Shown here in pieces: positions 1-8,489 of a stretch of DNA of 64,000 nt (the first letter of the stretch is position 1; every line of letters starts with the position of its first letter). The notes under the pieces are model-generated. The model was not told where the DNA came from. It saw nothing but the letters and a program-made list of their open reading frames with translations, and ran no database searches. The DNA lies in the NCBI RefSeq assembly GCF_004298475.1, contig NZ_SCRP01000022.1, positions 62,001 to 126,000 of the forward strand, given 5' to 3'. Both the position numbers and the translations under genes were made by a program. The stretch comes from Paraburkholderia sp. GTDB taxonomy: Bacteria > Pseudomonadota > Gammaproteobacteria > Burkholderiales > Burkholderiaceae.

Positions 1-90
1 GCCGATTGTCACGAGCGACACGAGGCCCACTATCGACAGCATTGCGCCCACGAGGTGAGTAATGCTGTTCAGACGCTCACCAGCGTGCAT
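1..90 (-). CDS. Haemolysin III family (TrhA-like) membrane protein, 5' part only
   Basis: The reverse strand from 90 to the window edge reads a 30-residue N-terminus, MHAGERLNSITHLVGAMLSI and onward, ending in a hydrophobic stretch. The GERxNSITHLVGA signature is typical of haemolysin III/TrhA (YqfA) proteins, seven-helix membrane proteins of the PAQR group. An AAGGAG ribosome site lies 6-7 nt upstream of the ATG at 88-90, which supports the start. The rest of the gene lies outside the window. The identification rests on the N-terminal motif only. Confidence 0.75.
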   Translation of the reverse strand, partial: MHAGERLNSITHLVGAMLSIVGLVSLVTIG

Positions 91-472
91 AACCACTCCT
101 TGTTTTTCTGCTGCGCGGCGCTGTTCGGTTTTTTCCGCTTCCTTCCTGCCTGGTTGCTGCTTCGTTCCTGCTTTTCCGGTGTTTATCCGGCGTTTTTCCG
201 GTCACACGCCGCGCGCTGTGCGACCGGATGCCTTCGTTTCTGCGACATGCGCCGCCCGTCTGCTACCTCCATGCCACCACGAACGGCGCGATGCCGCCGT
301 GTGCCAGGGCACGAAAGCCAGGCACAAAAGTGTGCCGCACAATCCGGGCCCGAAATAGCGAAGGGCGCAACCCGCGATGTTCGGCAGGCTGCGCCCTGTC
401 AGGCAGATGCCACTACGCAACTATATCAGTAACGACTTATAGGGGTTTGCCGTCGGCGCTGTGGCCCCAATC
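91..472. other. Intergenic region with inverted repeats, no gene
   Basis: ORFs here are short, overlapping and without recognisable content. There are three inverted repeats: GTGCC-AG-GGCAC at 301-312, GGCACA-AAAG-TGTGCC at 321-336, and an 8-bp stem (AGGGCGCA/TGCGCCCT) at 362-397. The last lies downstream of the leftward cytochrome operon and could act as its terminator, but no T-tract follows it. Confidence 0.4.
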
Positions 473-1768
473 TCAGTCGAGCGGCGCGGAGCGCAGCTCG
501 GCCACCTGTTGCGGCGATACCGGCCTGCCCGTGTTGCCCCAGGACATGCGGATGAACGTGACCACGGCTGCGACCTCCTGGTTCGACAGCGACTGCGCGA
601 ACGGCGGCATGCCATAGGGCCGCGCATTGCGGTCCGTGCTCGGCGGATAGCCGCCGTTGAGCACCATGCGGATCGGGTTCACGGCCGAATGCATCTGGAT
701 CGACTGGTTGTTCGCGAGCGGCGGGTAGTTCGGCGGCATGCCGAGGCCGTTGTCCGCGTGGCACTTCGCGCACTGGTCGCGATAGATCTTCTCGCCTTGC
801 TGCAGCAGTTCGCCGCCGAAGGCTTCCGATGTCTCCATCTGCGTCGTCTCGGGCGCCTCGCTCTTTTGCGGGAGGGTCTTCAGGTACGTCGCCATCGCGC
901 GGACGTCTTCGTCCGAGAGGTACTGCAGGCTGTTGTGGACGACGTCCGCCATCGGGCCGAACACCACGCCGCGCTGCGACACGCCGGTCCGAAGCAGGCT
1001 CGCAATATCCTTGATGTCCCAGTCGCCGAGTCCGCCTTCGCTCGACGTGAGCGACGGCGCATACCAGTTCTGCAGCGGGATCAGCCCGCCGCCGAACGCC
1101 GCCGAGTTGACCGGGCCGCCCACCACGTTGATCGAGGTGTGGCACATCGCGCAGTGGCCGAGACCGTCGACGAGATACGCGCCGCGGTTCCACTCGACCG
1201 ACTTGGTCGGATCGGGTGCGAACTCGCCTTCGCGGAAGAACAGCGTGCGCCAGCCGATCAGCAGGTTGCGGTTGCTGAACGGAAAGCGCAGTTCGTGCGG
1301 GCGGCTTGGCACGTGCGCGGGCGGCACCGAGCGCAGGAATGCGTAGAGCGCATCCACGTCGGCGCGCGTGACTTTCGTGTAGCTCGCGAACGGGAACGCC
1401 GGATAGAGCAGGCTGCCGTCCTTCGAGTGGCCGGTGTGCATCGCGCGATAGAAGTCGTCGGCGCTCCATTTGCCGATGCCGTATTGATCGTCGGGCGTGA
1501 TGTTCGGCGTGTAGAGCGTGCCGAACGGCGTCGCCATCGCCAGACCGCCCGCGAACAGCTTGCCGCCGCGCACGGTGTGGCAGGCGAAGCAGTCGCCGGC
1601 GCGGGCGAGGTATTCGCCGCGCTTGATGAGGTTGGCCTCGTCGTTGGGCGCGGCCGCGCGCGCCTCGCCGATGTGCAGCGCTTCGAGGCCGGACCACAGC
1701 ACCGGCACGAGCGCCGCGAGCACAACGGCGATGGCTGCGGAAAGAGCGAACAGGGACTTGCGTTTCAT
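473..1768 (-). CDS. Tri-haem cytochrome c, dehydrogenase-subunit type
   Basis: A 431-residue protein with an N-terminal membrane/signal segment (about residues 6-28) and three CxxCH haem motifs: CFACH, CAMCH and CAKCH. Length and the three spaced cytochrome c domains match the cytochrome subunits of membrane-bound alcohol, gluconate or aldehyde dehydrogenases, which pass electrons from a periplasmic dehydrogenase to quinol oxidase. The start has a strong GGGGGAG site 8 nt upstream. It begins 22 nt after the stop of the di-haem cytochrome gene, so the two are probably one leftward operon. No flavin or PQQ catalytic subunit lies next to it, so the electron donor is unknown. Confidence 0.88.
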   Translation of the reverse strand: MKRKSLFALSAAIAVVLAALVPVLWSGLEALHIGEARAAAPNDEANLIKRGEYLARAGDCFACHTVRGGKLFAGGLAMATPFGTLYTPNITPDDQYGIGKWSADDFYRAMHTGHSKDGSLLYPAFPFASYTKVTRADVDALYAFLRSVPPAHVPSRPHELRFPFSNRNLLIGWRTLFFREGEFAPDPTKSVEWNRGAYLVDGLGHCAMCHTSINVVGGPVNSAAFGGGLIPLQNWYAPSLTSSEGGLGDWDIKDIASLLRTGVSQRGVVFGPMADVVHNSLQYLSDEDVRAMATYLKTLPQKSEAPETTQMETSEAFGGELLQQGEKIYRDQCAKCHADNGLGMPPNYPPLANNQSIQMHSAVNPIRMVLNGGYPPSTDRNARPYGMPPFAQSLSNQEVAAVVTFIRMSWGNTGRPVSPQQVAELRSAPLD

Positions 1769-1790
1769 ATGGCTGTCTCCCCCAGGCGCC

Positions 1791-2561
1791 TTATTGCGGC
1801 TCGCTGCCGCAAGCGAGCGGTGTCTTCAACGAGCCCGCCGGCGCCGGCACGGGATTTTGCGGAGCGGGCTGCGTTGCGAGCCAGGCTGCGACCGCATTCA
1901 CGTCTTCGTCGGAGAGACGCGTGGCGATCTCGTGCATGCAGTCCGGCGCGATGGCGCGCCGCGAACCCGAGCGCCATGCGCCGATCTGCGCGCGGATGTA
2001 GTCCGAATGCAGGCCGACGAGACCCGGAATCGCCGGTTCCATGCCGGTCAGCTTCTCGCCGTGACATGCCGCGCAGGCCGGAACCTGCCGCGCCGGGTCG
2101 CCGTGCAGGACGATTTCGCTGCCGCGGGCCAGCTTGCTCGCGGAGACCGCCGGTGCGGCGGGCGGCGGATAGGGCGGACGCTGCTGCGAGAAGTGCGTGG
2201 CGATCTCGTGCAGGTAGTCGTCGGAGAGATAGGTGACCAGGTAGTTCATCGGAGGGTACTTGCGGCGCCCCTCGCGAAAGTTCTCCAACTGGTTGTACAG
2301 ATACTGGACCGGTTTGCCGGCGAGCCGCGGGAAGTAATCGTTGTCGGAACCCTGGCCTTGTTTGCCGTGGCAGGCGGCGCAGCCCCGCACGCGCGCTTCG
2401 ATCGTGTCCGGGGCCTTGGGTTGTGGGGCCTTTGGTTGCGGCACCTGTGCGTGCGCCGCGTTGAAAACACCGGCCGCCCCGAATACCAGCAATGCTCCCA
2501 GGGGCGCGGCGAGCGGAATGAGCGGTCGGAAGAGGCGTCTTGGGAACACGCTTAACTCCAT
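1791..2561 (-). CDS. Di-haem cytochrome c (cytochrome c4-like)
   Basis: A 256-residue exported protein: signal peptide ending near FNAAHA, then two cytochrome c domains each with CAACHG, about 100 residues apart. The second half of each domain has the conserved LSDxD(V/Y) helix typical of c4-type cytochromes. The reading frame stays open far upstream, but that stretch lacks coding character, so I place the start at the ATG 2559-2561, which directly precedes the signal peptide. First gene of a two-gene operon with the tri-haem cytochrome. Probable role: periplasmic electron carrier. Confidence 0.82.
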   Translation of the reverse strand: MELSVFPRRLFRPLIPLAAPLGALLVFGAAGVFNAAHAQVPQPKAPQPKAPDTIEARVRGCAACHGKQGQGSDNDYFPRLAGKPVQYLYNQLENFREGRRKYPPMNYLVTYLSDDYLHEIATHFSQQRPPYPPPAAPAVSASKLARGSEIVLHGDPARQVPACAACHGEKLTGMEPAIPGLVGLHSDYIRAQIGAWRSGSRRAIAPDCMHEIATRLSDEDVNAVAAWLATQPAPQNPVPAPAGSLKTPLACGSEPQ

Positions 2562-3082
2562 CTTTATCGTGGACCTGACCGGGCTTCGAACGACCCGGCT
2601 TCCAGGCTGCGCGCGCTGAAATCTGCTGGCCTTGCGCGCTGCGGCGACGCGAAATTCTATCATCGCGTTCTTGCGGCGACTATTTGTCGCACATACCGCG
2701 ACGACCGTGCAAGGGCTTACCCGAACGCCATTGCAACAACCCGGAGCGCTATCGCCGGAATCAGCCGGTATCATTCTGCACCGGTTGCCGGATCCGTGGC
2801 GCGCGTCTGTTCGGCGACTGCGTGCCCGAATCCGCACTGGAGCCATGCGGGGGATGCCTTTCGAACGAGGCGCATCGCGTGGCTCGCCGTTTTTTGCATC
2901 GGGTTTGCTTCGATGTTTGCTCCGGGTTTGCTTCAGGTTTGCTTCGATACCGCTGTATCCATGTTTCATGTTGCTTCTTTGCCACTGGTCTCGATGACTC
3001 CACTTGCACTTTGCTGTTCGATGCGGCGCGCTTGCCCCGCGTATCTCTTTTCGTTGCGTGAACGGCGGGAGGCGACGGCCCG
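2562..3082. other. Intergenic region with degenerate TTTGCTTC tandem repeats
   Basis: About 520 bases between divergent genes (cytochrome operon leftward, copD-like rightward). ORFs on either strand lack recognisable content. From about 2888 to 2955 the unit GGTTTGCTTC/GTTTGCTCC recurs about four times as a short degenerate tandem repeat. Promoters for both flanking genes must lie here, but I cannot place -35/-10 boxes with confidence. Confidence 0.4.
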
Positions 3083-4009
3083 ATGAAACCCGACTGGCTC
3101 TGGATCGGGCAGGTCGCGATGGCCGCCCTCATCAACGTTGCGTACGCATTCACCGTGGGCTCGGCGCTCTACGGCGCATGGCTCGAACGGGAAGGGCATC
3201 GCCCCGTCTCGCCCGCTCATGCAGCATGGCTGCGCGCGCAACGCTCGCTGCGTGCGGGGGCCATCGTGCTCGTGATCGCGCTGGCGATGTGGCTGCTCTA
3301 CGAAAGCGCGTCGATGAGCGGCGAGCCGTTGCCTGCCGCGTTCGGCGTCGTGTCGACGGTGCTCACGCAGACGCACGTCGGGCAAGCGTGGGGCGTCGCC
3401 GCCGGCGGCGCGCTCGTGCTGGCCGTGACGGCATTCCTCAGGCCCGGCGGCGTGCGCGACGGCGTGCTCTGGATCGCGCTCGTTGTCATCGCGCTCGGGC
3501 GAGCGGCGCTCGGCCATGCCGCCGATTCGGGCTTCGCCTCGGCTGCGCTCGGCATGCATGCGCTGCACGTCCTGAGTTCGAGCGCGTGGGGCGGCATCGT
3601 CCTCGCGGGCGGATTTGCCGTGCTGCCTGCGCTCGGTGCGTCGACGGCGCGCGGCATCCTGATCCGTACGTCGACGCAGGTGTCGAACGTGGCGATGTTC
3701 TCGGTGGGCTTCATGTTCGCGACCGGCGTGTTCAATGCCGTGCGCGGCTCCGGCGGCTCACTCGCCGCGCTGACCGGCAGTTCGTGGGGCCACGTGCTGC
3801 TGTTCAAGGCGGGGCTTGTGGCGCTCGCACTCGTGATGGGCGGCTATAACCGGATCGTCGCCATGGCGCAGCTGCGCCGCGCGGCTTCGACGGCGGCTGC
3901 CCGGCGCTTCGTGAATGTGCTTCACCTCGAAGCGATCGTGATGATCGGCGTGCTCGTGCTGGCGGCCGTGCTCGCGCGCAGCGTGCCGGCCTATGTGTTG
4001 CACGGCTGA
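3083..4009 (+). CDS. copD: CopD family copper resistance/transport membrane protein
   Basis: A 308-residue polytopic membrane protein with about eight hydrophobic segments. The central part has the CopD-domain features: conserved histidines in helices (ALGHAAD, MHALHVLSSSAWGG) and a later HLEA histidine. CopD proteins are inner-membrane partners of periplasmic CopC in copper handling. No copC is adjacent, so the copper role is inferred from the family alone. A GGGAGG site lies about 10 nt upstream of the ATG. Confidence 0.82.
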   Translation: MKPDWLWIGQVAMAALINVAYAFTVGSALYGAWLEREGHRPVSPAHAAWLRAQRSLRAGAIVLVIALAMWLLYESASMSGEPLPAAFGVVSTVLTQTHVGQAWGVAAGGALVLAVTAFLRPGGVRDGVLWIALVVIALGRAALGHAADSGFASAALGMHALHVLSSSAWGGIVLAGGFAVLPALGASTARGILIRTSTQVSNVAMFSVGFMFATGVFNAVRGSGGSLAALTGSSWGHVLLFKAGLVALALVMGGYNRIVAMAQLRRAASTAAARRFVNVLHLEAIVMIGVLVLAAVLARSVPAYVLHG

Positions 4010-4057
4010 TACGCGAATTCGGCAGGCCGCGAAGGCCGAAGGCCATATGCAGCGGCC

Positions 4058-4357
4058 TCACTCGTAGCCGAGCCGATGACTGAGGATCGGCGAGAAGAAG
4101 AGGGCGATGGCGCACCCGATGGCATTGCCTTCGAGTTCGGCGAGCGCGGACACGGACGAGGGATCTCGCAACAGATCGAGCAGTTGCGGTGCGCACCACA
4201 GCACCGCAACGCCGATGAACGCATGTTCGACGGCGAGGATGCGCCAGCCGTGCGAGCGGGCGATTGCCGCAACGATCACGCGCATGATGCCGAAGACGAC
4301 CAGCGCGCCGACGGCGGCCTGTTCGCGGATCAGATAGTCCGGGAGCATAGTGTCCAT
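4058..4357 (-). CDS. Small hypothetical membrane protein
   Basis: A 99-residue protein starting MDTMLPDYLIREQ, with two or three hydrophobic helices (VGALVVFGIMRVIVAAIA, HAFIGVAVLWCA, GCAIALFFSPIL). I chose the ATG at 4355-4357, preceded by an ACAGGGA ribosome site, over an upstream in-frame start at 4399. It is convergent with the copD-like gene. I do not recognise the family. Confidence 0.55.
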   Translation of the reverse strand: MDTMLPDYLIREQAAVGALVVFGIMRVIVAAIARSHGWRILAVEHAFIGVAVLWCAPQLLDLLRDPSSVSALAELEGNAIGCAIALFFSPILSHRLGYE

Positions 4358-4626
4358 GTGAATCCCTGTCACGCGCAATGGGTCTTGGGGATTCAGCAAG
4401 GACTACGCCAGCGCAGCGCCGGTTGCGGCCCCTGTGTGCCGCGTGCGCGGCAACTCACGAGCGGCGCGGCTGGCGGCGATGGTTTTATGTGCGCATGAAG
4501 ACAATCGCCGCGTGCGCCCGATGGCGTCACGCGGCGAATCGGCTTCGAACCGGCCTTAAACGTTTCGGCGTTGAAACGCGTCGTGCAGGCCGCGTCGCTC
4601 GACGTAGCCCGCGCGGTCGATGCCTG

Positions 4627-5775
4627 TCACCACTCGGCGACGCTGCCGTCCGCGTGACGCCACACCGGATTGCGCCAGCGATGGCCGGCCTTCGCCATCT
4701 CGCGCACTTGCTCCTCATTCACGTCGATGCCGAGACCTGGGCCCTGCGGTATCGACACGAATCCATCCTCGTACGCAAATACGCCCGGATTGCGGATGTA
4801 GTCGAGCAGATCGTTGCCCTTGTTGTAGTGAATGCCGAGGCTCTGCTCCTGGATGAAGGCGTTGTAGCTGACGGCGTCGATCTGCAGGCAGGCGGCGAGC
4901 GCAATCGGACCGAGCGGGCAATGCAGCGCGAGCGCCACGTCATACGCTTCGGCCATGGCGGCGATCCTGCGGCATTCGCTGATGCCGCCCGCGTGCGAAG
5001 CGTCGGGCTGGACGATGTCCACATAGCCGCCCGCGAGGATGTGCTTGAAGTCCCAGCGCGAATAGAGCCGCTCGCCGAGCGCGATCGGCGTGCTGGTCTG
5101 GTTGACGATGTCGCGCAGCGCCTCGACGTTTTCCGAGAGCACGGGCTCTTCGATGAACATGAGCTTGTACGGATCGAGTTCCTTCGCGAGCACCTTGGCC
5201 ATCGGCTTGTGGACGCGGCCATGGAAATCGACGCCGATGCCCACGTGCGGCCCGACCGCCTCGCGCACCGCGGCGACATTGGCGATCACGCCTTCGACCT
5301 TGTCGAAGGTATCGATGATCTGGAGTTCTTCCGAACCGTTCATTTTCACGGCCTTGAAGCCGCGCTCGACCACCGCGCGCGCGTTGTTCGCGACGTCGTG
5401 CGGACGGTCGCCGCCGATCCACGAATAGACCTTGATCCGGTCGCGCACCTGGCCGCCCAGCAGCGCGTGAACGGGCACGCCGTGGTACTTGCCGAGGATA
5501 TCCCAGAGCGCCTGATCGATGCCGGCAATCGCGCTCATCGAAACCGGCCCGCCGCGATAGAAGCCCGCGCGATACATGACCTGCCAGTGATCCTCGATGT
5601 GGCGCGGATCCTTGCCGACCAGATAATCGGCGAGTTCGTGGACGGCGGCTTCGACCGTGTGCGCGCGGCCTTCGACGATCGGCTCGCCCCAGCCGACGAT
5701 GCCCTCATCGGTTTCGATCTTCAGGAAGAGCCAGCGAGGCGGGACGACGAACGTTTCGAGCCTGGTGATTTTCAT
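4627..5775 (-). CDS. dgoD: D-galactonate dehydratase
   Basis: A 382-residue enolase-superfamily protein, collinear over its full length with E. coli DgoD from MKITRLET to the terminal SVAEW. Signature stretches are [26 protein letters not shown], the metal-ligand region [33 protein letters not shown] and the catalytic [12 protein letters not shown]. It converts D-galactonate to 2-dehydro-3-deoxy-D-galactonate, the first step of the DeLey-Doudoroff galactonate route. It is divergent from an FCD-type GntR gene, the usual arrangement for a DgoR-like regulator. The kinase and aldolase of the route are not adjacent. Confidence 0.95.
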   Translation of the reverse strand: MKITRLETFVVPPRWLFLKIETDEGIVGWGEPIVEGRAHTVEAAVHELADYLVGKDPRHIEDHWQVMYRAGFYRGGPVSMSAIAGIDQALWDILGKYHGVPVHALLGGQVRDRIKVYSWIGGDRPHDVANNARAVVERGFKAVKMNGSEELQIIDTFDKVEGVIANVAAVREAVGPHVGIGVDFHGRVHKPMAKVLAKELDPYKLMFIEEPVLSENVEALRDIVNQTSTPIALGERLYSRWDFKHILAGGYVDIVQPDASHAGGISECRRIAAMAEAYDVALALHCPLGPIALAACLQIDAVSYNAFIQEQSLGIHYNKGNDLLDYIRNPGVFAYEDGFVSIPQGPGLGIDVNEEQVREMAKAGHRWRNPVWRHADGSVAEW

Positions 5776-5941
5776 GGCGGTGTCTCCGGTATTGCCTGTG
5801 TCGGGTGCGGCGCGCGTGGGGATGCGCGTCTTCGGCGTTCATGCTACTGCAAAAGCCGCTGTTAAGTGCTATTAATAGTATTATTTGGCTTCGACTCCCA
5901 TTATCTGGGCATTTGGACCGCAACGACATTCGAGGAGAACG
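5776..5941. promoter_or_regulatory. Divergent dgoD/GntR promoter region with palindromic operator candidate
   Basis: A 166-base gap between divergent starts. It includes an AT-rich patch with the perfect palindrome CTATTAATAG at 5869-5878, inside the near-palindrome TGCTATTAATAGTA. FCD-type GntR regulators bind such short AT-rich palindromes between themselves and their target genes. That the neighbouring regulator binds here is inference from position and symmetry. Confidence 0.5.
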
Positions 5942-6622
5942 GTGATTCAACGCGATCTACACGGCACGGTGGCATTCGAACTCGGTAGCGCGATCCTGCG
6001 TGGCGACTACGCGCCCGCTCAAGTGCTGCCGCGCGAGGCCGAACTCATGGAGATGTTCGATGTCAGCCGCACGGTGCTGCGCGAAGCGCTGCGCACGCTC
6101 ACGTCGAAGGGGCTGGTGGAATCGCGTCCGCGCGTAGGCACGCGCGTGCGTGCGCGTGAAGCCTGGAACCTGCTCGATGTAGATGTGCTCGACTGGTACG
6201 CGGGCGTTGCGCCGCCGCTTGCGTTCGCGCTCAAGCTGCAGGAGATGCGCGAGATGGTTGAGCCGTTTGCGGCAGGGCTCGCTGCGAGCGCGCACGATGC
6301 CGATGCGCTGGCTGTGTTGCGTGAAGCGCATGAGGCGATGGTGGGCGCGCGGAATGTCGATGAGTGGGTTCGGGCTGATCTGCGATTTCACCTCGCCATG
6401 CTCGCGGCGTGTCGCAATGAACTGCTCGTGCCGCTCGGGGCGCTGATTGCCCGCACGCTCGAAGGGCAGTTGCGTGTGAATGCGACGCGCGCGGACGTGT
6501 TCAACGCGGCGCTGCCGGAACATACGGCTGTGTTCGATGCGATTGCAGATCGGGATGCGCCGCGCGCGACATCGGCGATGGCGGAGTTGTTGCGCACGAC
6601 GCGGGAGCGGATTGCGGGGTGA
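5942..6622 (+). CDS. GntR family regulator, FCD (FadR) subfamily, probable galactonate regulator
   Basis: A 226-residue protein. Residues 1-75 hold a GntR winged helix (LPREAELMEMFDVSRTVLREALRTL, then LVESRPRVGTRV). Residues 90-220 form a helical FCD effector domain with the metal-site pattern Dx3H (DLRFHLAM) and a later EHTAVFDAI histidine. I start at GTG 5942-5944, which has a GAGGAG site 5 nt upstream, rather than an ATG 57 nt earlier. Divergence from dgoD suggests a DgoR-type repressor responding to galactonate. The effector is inferred, not shown. Confidence 0.85.
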   Translation: MIQRDLHGTVAFELGSAILRGDYAPAQVLPREAELMEMFDVSRTVLREALRTLTSKGLVESRPRVGTRVRAREAWNLLDVDVLDWYAGVAPPLAFALKLQEMREMVEPFAAGLAASAHDADALAVLREAHEAMVGARNVDEWVRADLRFHLAMLAACRNELLVPLGALIARTLEGQLRVNATRADVFNAALPEHTAVFDAIADRDAPRATSAMAELLRTTRERIAG

Positions 6623-6681
6623 TTTGGGGCGGTTGGTTGGATCGGTTGATTGTTTTTTGCGCCTCTTTTTCTGCCAAGTGT

Positions 6682-7554
6682 TTATTGCAAGACACCAAAG
6701 AGGTGTCTTGCAGTGTCGATCACGACAATCTTGTCGAAGAAGAGGGCGTTGCCTAACATCGCCGGAAACCCGCTGTCCGGCGACGTATAAATCTCACTAA
6801 CGTTAAATTTGGCGTTCGCGATTTCGATTGAGCAGGTTGCCGGTTGCCTCCACAGCGTCAGCGGCTTTCCCCACGCCTCGACAATAAGCGTTTCATGATT
6901 TTGGCCACGGCAGTGTGTGGCTTGCAATTTTTCCCATTCGTCAGGTGGTAAATACAATTCCATCGGGCTGCTTCCGGTGTCGAATATGGCGTATTGGACC
7001 GTCGCGCCCATTTTGAACGGGATGATAATTTTGTCGCGTGCGTTTTGGGAGTCGGATTGGTACGTGGTAAAGGTGGAGTCTTGATTTGAGCGGATGTCGT
7101 CGATTATTTTCTCGGAGAGGAAATATATCTTTCTTGCAGGGAAATCGATGGCAACCGGCTGAGACTTGAAAAAATCGAGGCCGAGCGTGCCAAGTGTTGG
7201 TTCAGGATTCGTTTCGTTAGCCCTCTTACCAAGAGATCTCATATAGAAGAACGGCATGCATCTCTTGTAAGAATCAGAAAAGGTGAGGCAGAATTCGACT
7301 GTATCAGCTTTGGTGTACTTCTCTCCGAGTTGTTCGGCTACGGCAATTTCATAAAGGGGGCTTACGGGGGCGCCCGTGTCTAGCTGAAATTTTACCTCGC
7401 GCCCTGAATTTTCCTCCCTTGCTCTTATCATCATTGCTCCATGCTCGACGTTGAGGTCGCCACTTTTAAGTGTTTTCCATTCGAAGTCGATGCTTGGGGC
7501 ATCGCAGAATAGGGGATTTGGGGCGGACTCTGGTACTGAAAGATTGCTTTTCAT
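6682..7554 (-). CDS. Two-lobed DTG aspartic peptidase, copy 3 of tandem array
   Basis: A 290-residue protein starting MKSNLSVPES. It carries two active-site motifs, FQLDTGAP (D about 59) and AIFDTGSS (D about 192). Each is followed by the flap and hydrophobic-Gly element of retropepsin-like folds (GTLGLDFF and MLGNALFF). Two such halves in one chain imply a self-contained bilobal enzyme. It lies exactly 904 bp downstream of copy 2 and is the last gene of the operon. Like copy 2, it lacks the signal peptide of copy 1, because the duplication joint falls inside that signal. No good ribosome site precedes the ATG. Alternative TTG/GTG starts near 7602 overlap the end of copy 2. Confidence 0.75.
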   Translation of the reverse strand: MKSNLSVPESAPNPLFCDAPSIDFEWKTLKSGDLNVEHGAMMIRAREENSGREVKFQLDTGAPVSPLYEIAVAEQLGEKYTKADTVEFCLTFSDSYKRCMPFFYMRSLGKRANETNPEPTLGTLGLDFFKSQPVAIDFPARKIYFLSEKIIDDIRSNQDSTFTTYQSDSQNARDKIIIPFKMGATVQYAIFDTGSSPMELYLPPDEWEKLQATHCRGQNHETLIVEAWGKPLTLWRQPATCSIEIANAKFNVSEIYTSPDSGFPAMLGNALFFDKIVVIDTARHLFGVLQ

Positions 7555-7585
7555 GGCTGTGAGCGAGAAATTGGAGTATGTGTTC

Positions 7586-8458
7586 TCACTGCAAGACACC
7601 AAAGAGATGTCTTGCAGTGTCGATCACGATAGTCTTGTTGAGGAAGAGGGCGTTGCCTATTACCGCAGGAAATCCACTATCCGGCGACGTATAAATCTCA
7701 CTGACGTTGTATTTGGCGTTCGCGATTTCGATAGAGCAGCTCGCCTTTTGCCTCCACAGCGTGAGCGGTTTTTCCCACGCTTCGACAATTAGCGTTTCAT
7801 GATTTTGGCCAAGGTGGTTTTTGACTTGAAATTCCTTCCATTCGTCAGGCGGCAAATACAATTCCGTCGCACTGCTTCCGGTGTCGAATATGGCATGATG
7901 AACCGTTGCGCCAATTTTGAATGGAATAAAAATTTTGTTGCGTATATTTTTATATTCTGACTGATATTCAAGAAAGGATGAGCTTGGATTTGAGCGGATT
8001 TCGTCGATTATTTTCTCAGAGAGGAAATATATCTTTTTTGCAGGGAAATCGACCGCAACTTGCTGAGACTTAAAAAAGTCGAGGCCGAGCGTGCCAAGCG
8101 TTGGTAAGGGATTTGTTTCGTCAGCCCGCTTGCCAAGAGATCTCATATAGTAGAACGGCATACATCTCTTGTAAGAATCAGAAAAGGTGAGGCAAAACTC
8201 GACTGCATCGGCTTTGGTGTACTTCTCTCCGAGTTGTTCGATTACAGCCTTTTCATAAAGCGGGCTTCGGGGGGCACCCGTGTCTAGCTGAAATTTTACC
8301 TCACGCCCTGAAATTTCCTCTCTGGCTCTTATCATCAGTGCGCCATGCTCGACGTAGACGCTGCCGCGTTTAAGTGCTTTCCATTCAAAATCGATACTTG
8401 GGACATCGCGGAATAGGGGATTTGGGGCTGGCTCTGGTACTGAAAGATTGCTTTTCAT
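7586..8458 (-). CDS. Two-lobed DTG aspartic peptidase, copy 2 of tandem array
   Basis: A 290-residue paralogue of its neighbours, highly similar along its whole length. It has FQLDTGAP (D59) and AIFDTGSS (D192), the element GTLGLDFFKSQQVAVDFP, and ends RHLFGVLQ. The in-frame sequence just before the ATG (NAYSNFSLTA) aligns with the end of the signal peptide of copy 1, so the duplicated unit began inside the signal. As annotated, the product would be cytoplasmic unless the upstream codons are used. It follows the stop of copy 1 by 31 nt. Confidence 0.77.
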   Translation of the reverse strand: MKSNLSVPEPAPNPLFRDVPSIDFEWKALKRGSVYVEHGALMIRAREEISGREVKFQLDTGAPRSPLYEKAVIEQLGEKYTKADAVEFCLTFSDSYKRCMPFYYMRSLGKRADETNPLPTLGTLGLDFFKSQQVAVDFPAKKIYFLSEKIIDEIRSNPSSSFLEYQSEYKNIRNKIFIPFKIGATVHHAIFDTGSSATELYLPPDEWKEFQVKNHLGQNHETLIVEAWEKPLTLWRQKASCSIEIANAKYNVSEIYTSPDSGFPAVIGNALFLNKTIVIDTARHLFGVLQ

Positions 8459-8489
8459 GGCTGTGAGCGAGAAATTGGAGTATGCGTTC

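Noticed and set aside
301..336. GTGCC/GGCAC inverted repeats resembling the parA operator
   Set aside because: Only the half-site is shared, the 23-nt motif is absent, and the place is outside the element. Probably coincidence.
461..2236. Very long rightward ORF (591 codons) opposite the cytochrome genes, and similar ones at 4378-5865, 17562-18644, 18193-19836 and 52.., 58806-60407
   Set aside because: They are antisense shadows in GC-rich DNA: rich in Arg/Ala/His with no domain, and lying over genes with clear haem, enolase or TrfA motifs.
2761..3153. Leftward 130-codon ORF in the gap upstream of copD
   Set aside because: Its content derives from the TTTGCTTC repeat and overlaps the copD-like start. 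No motif and no ribosome site.
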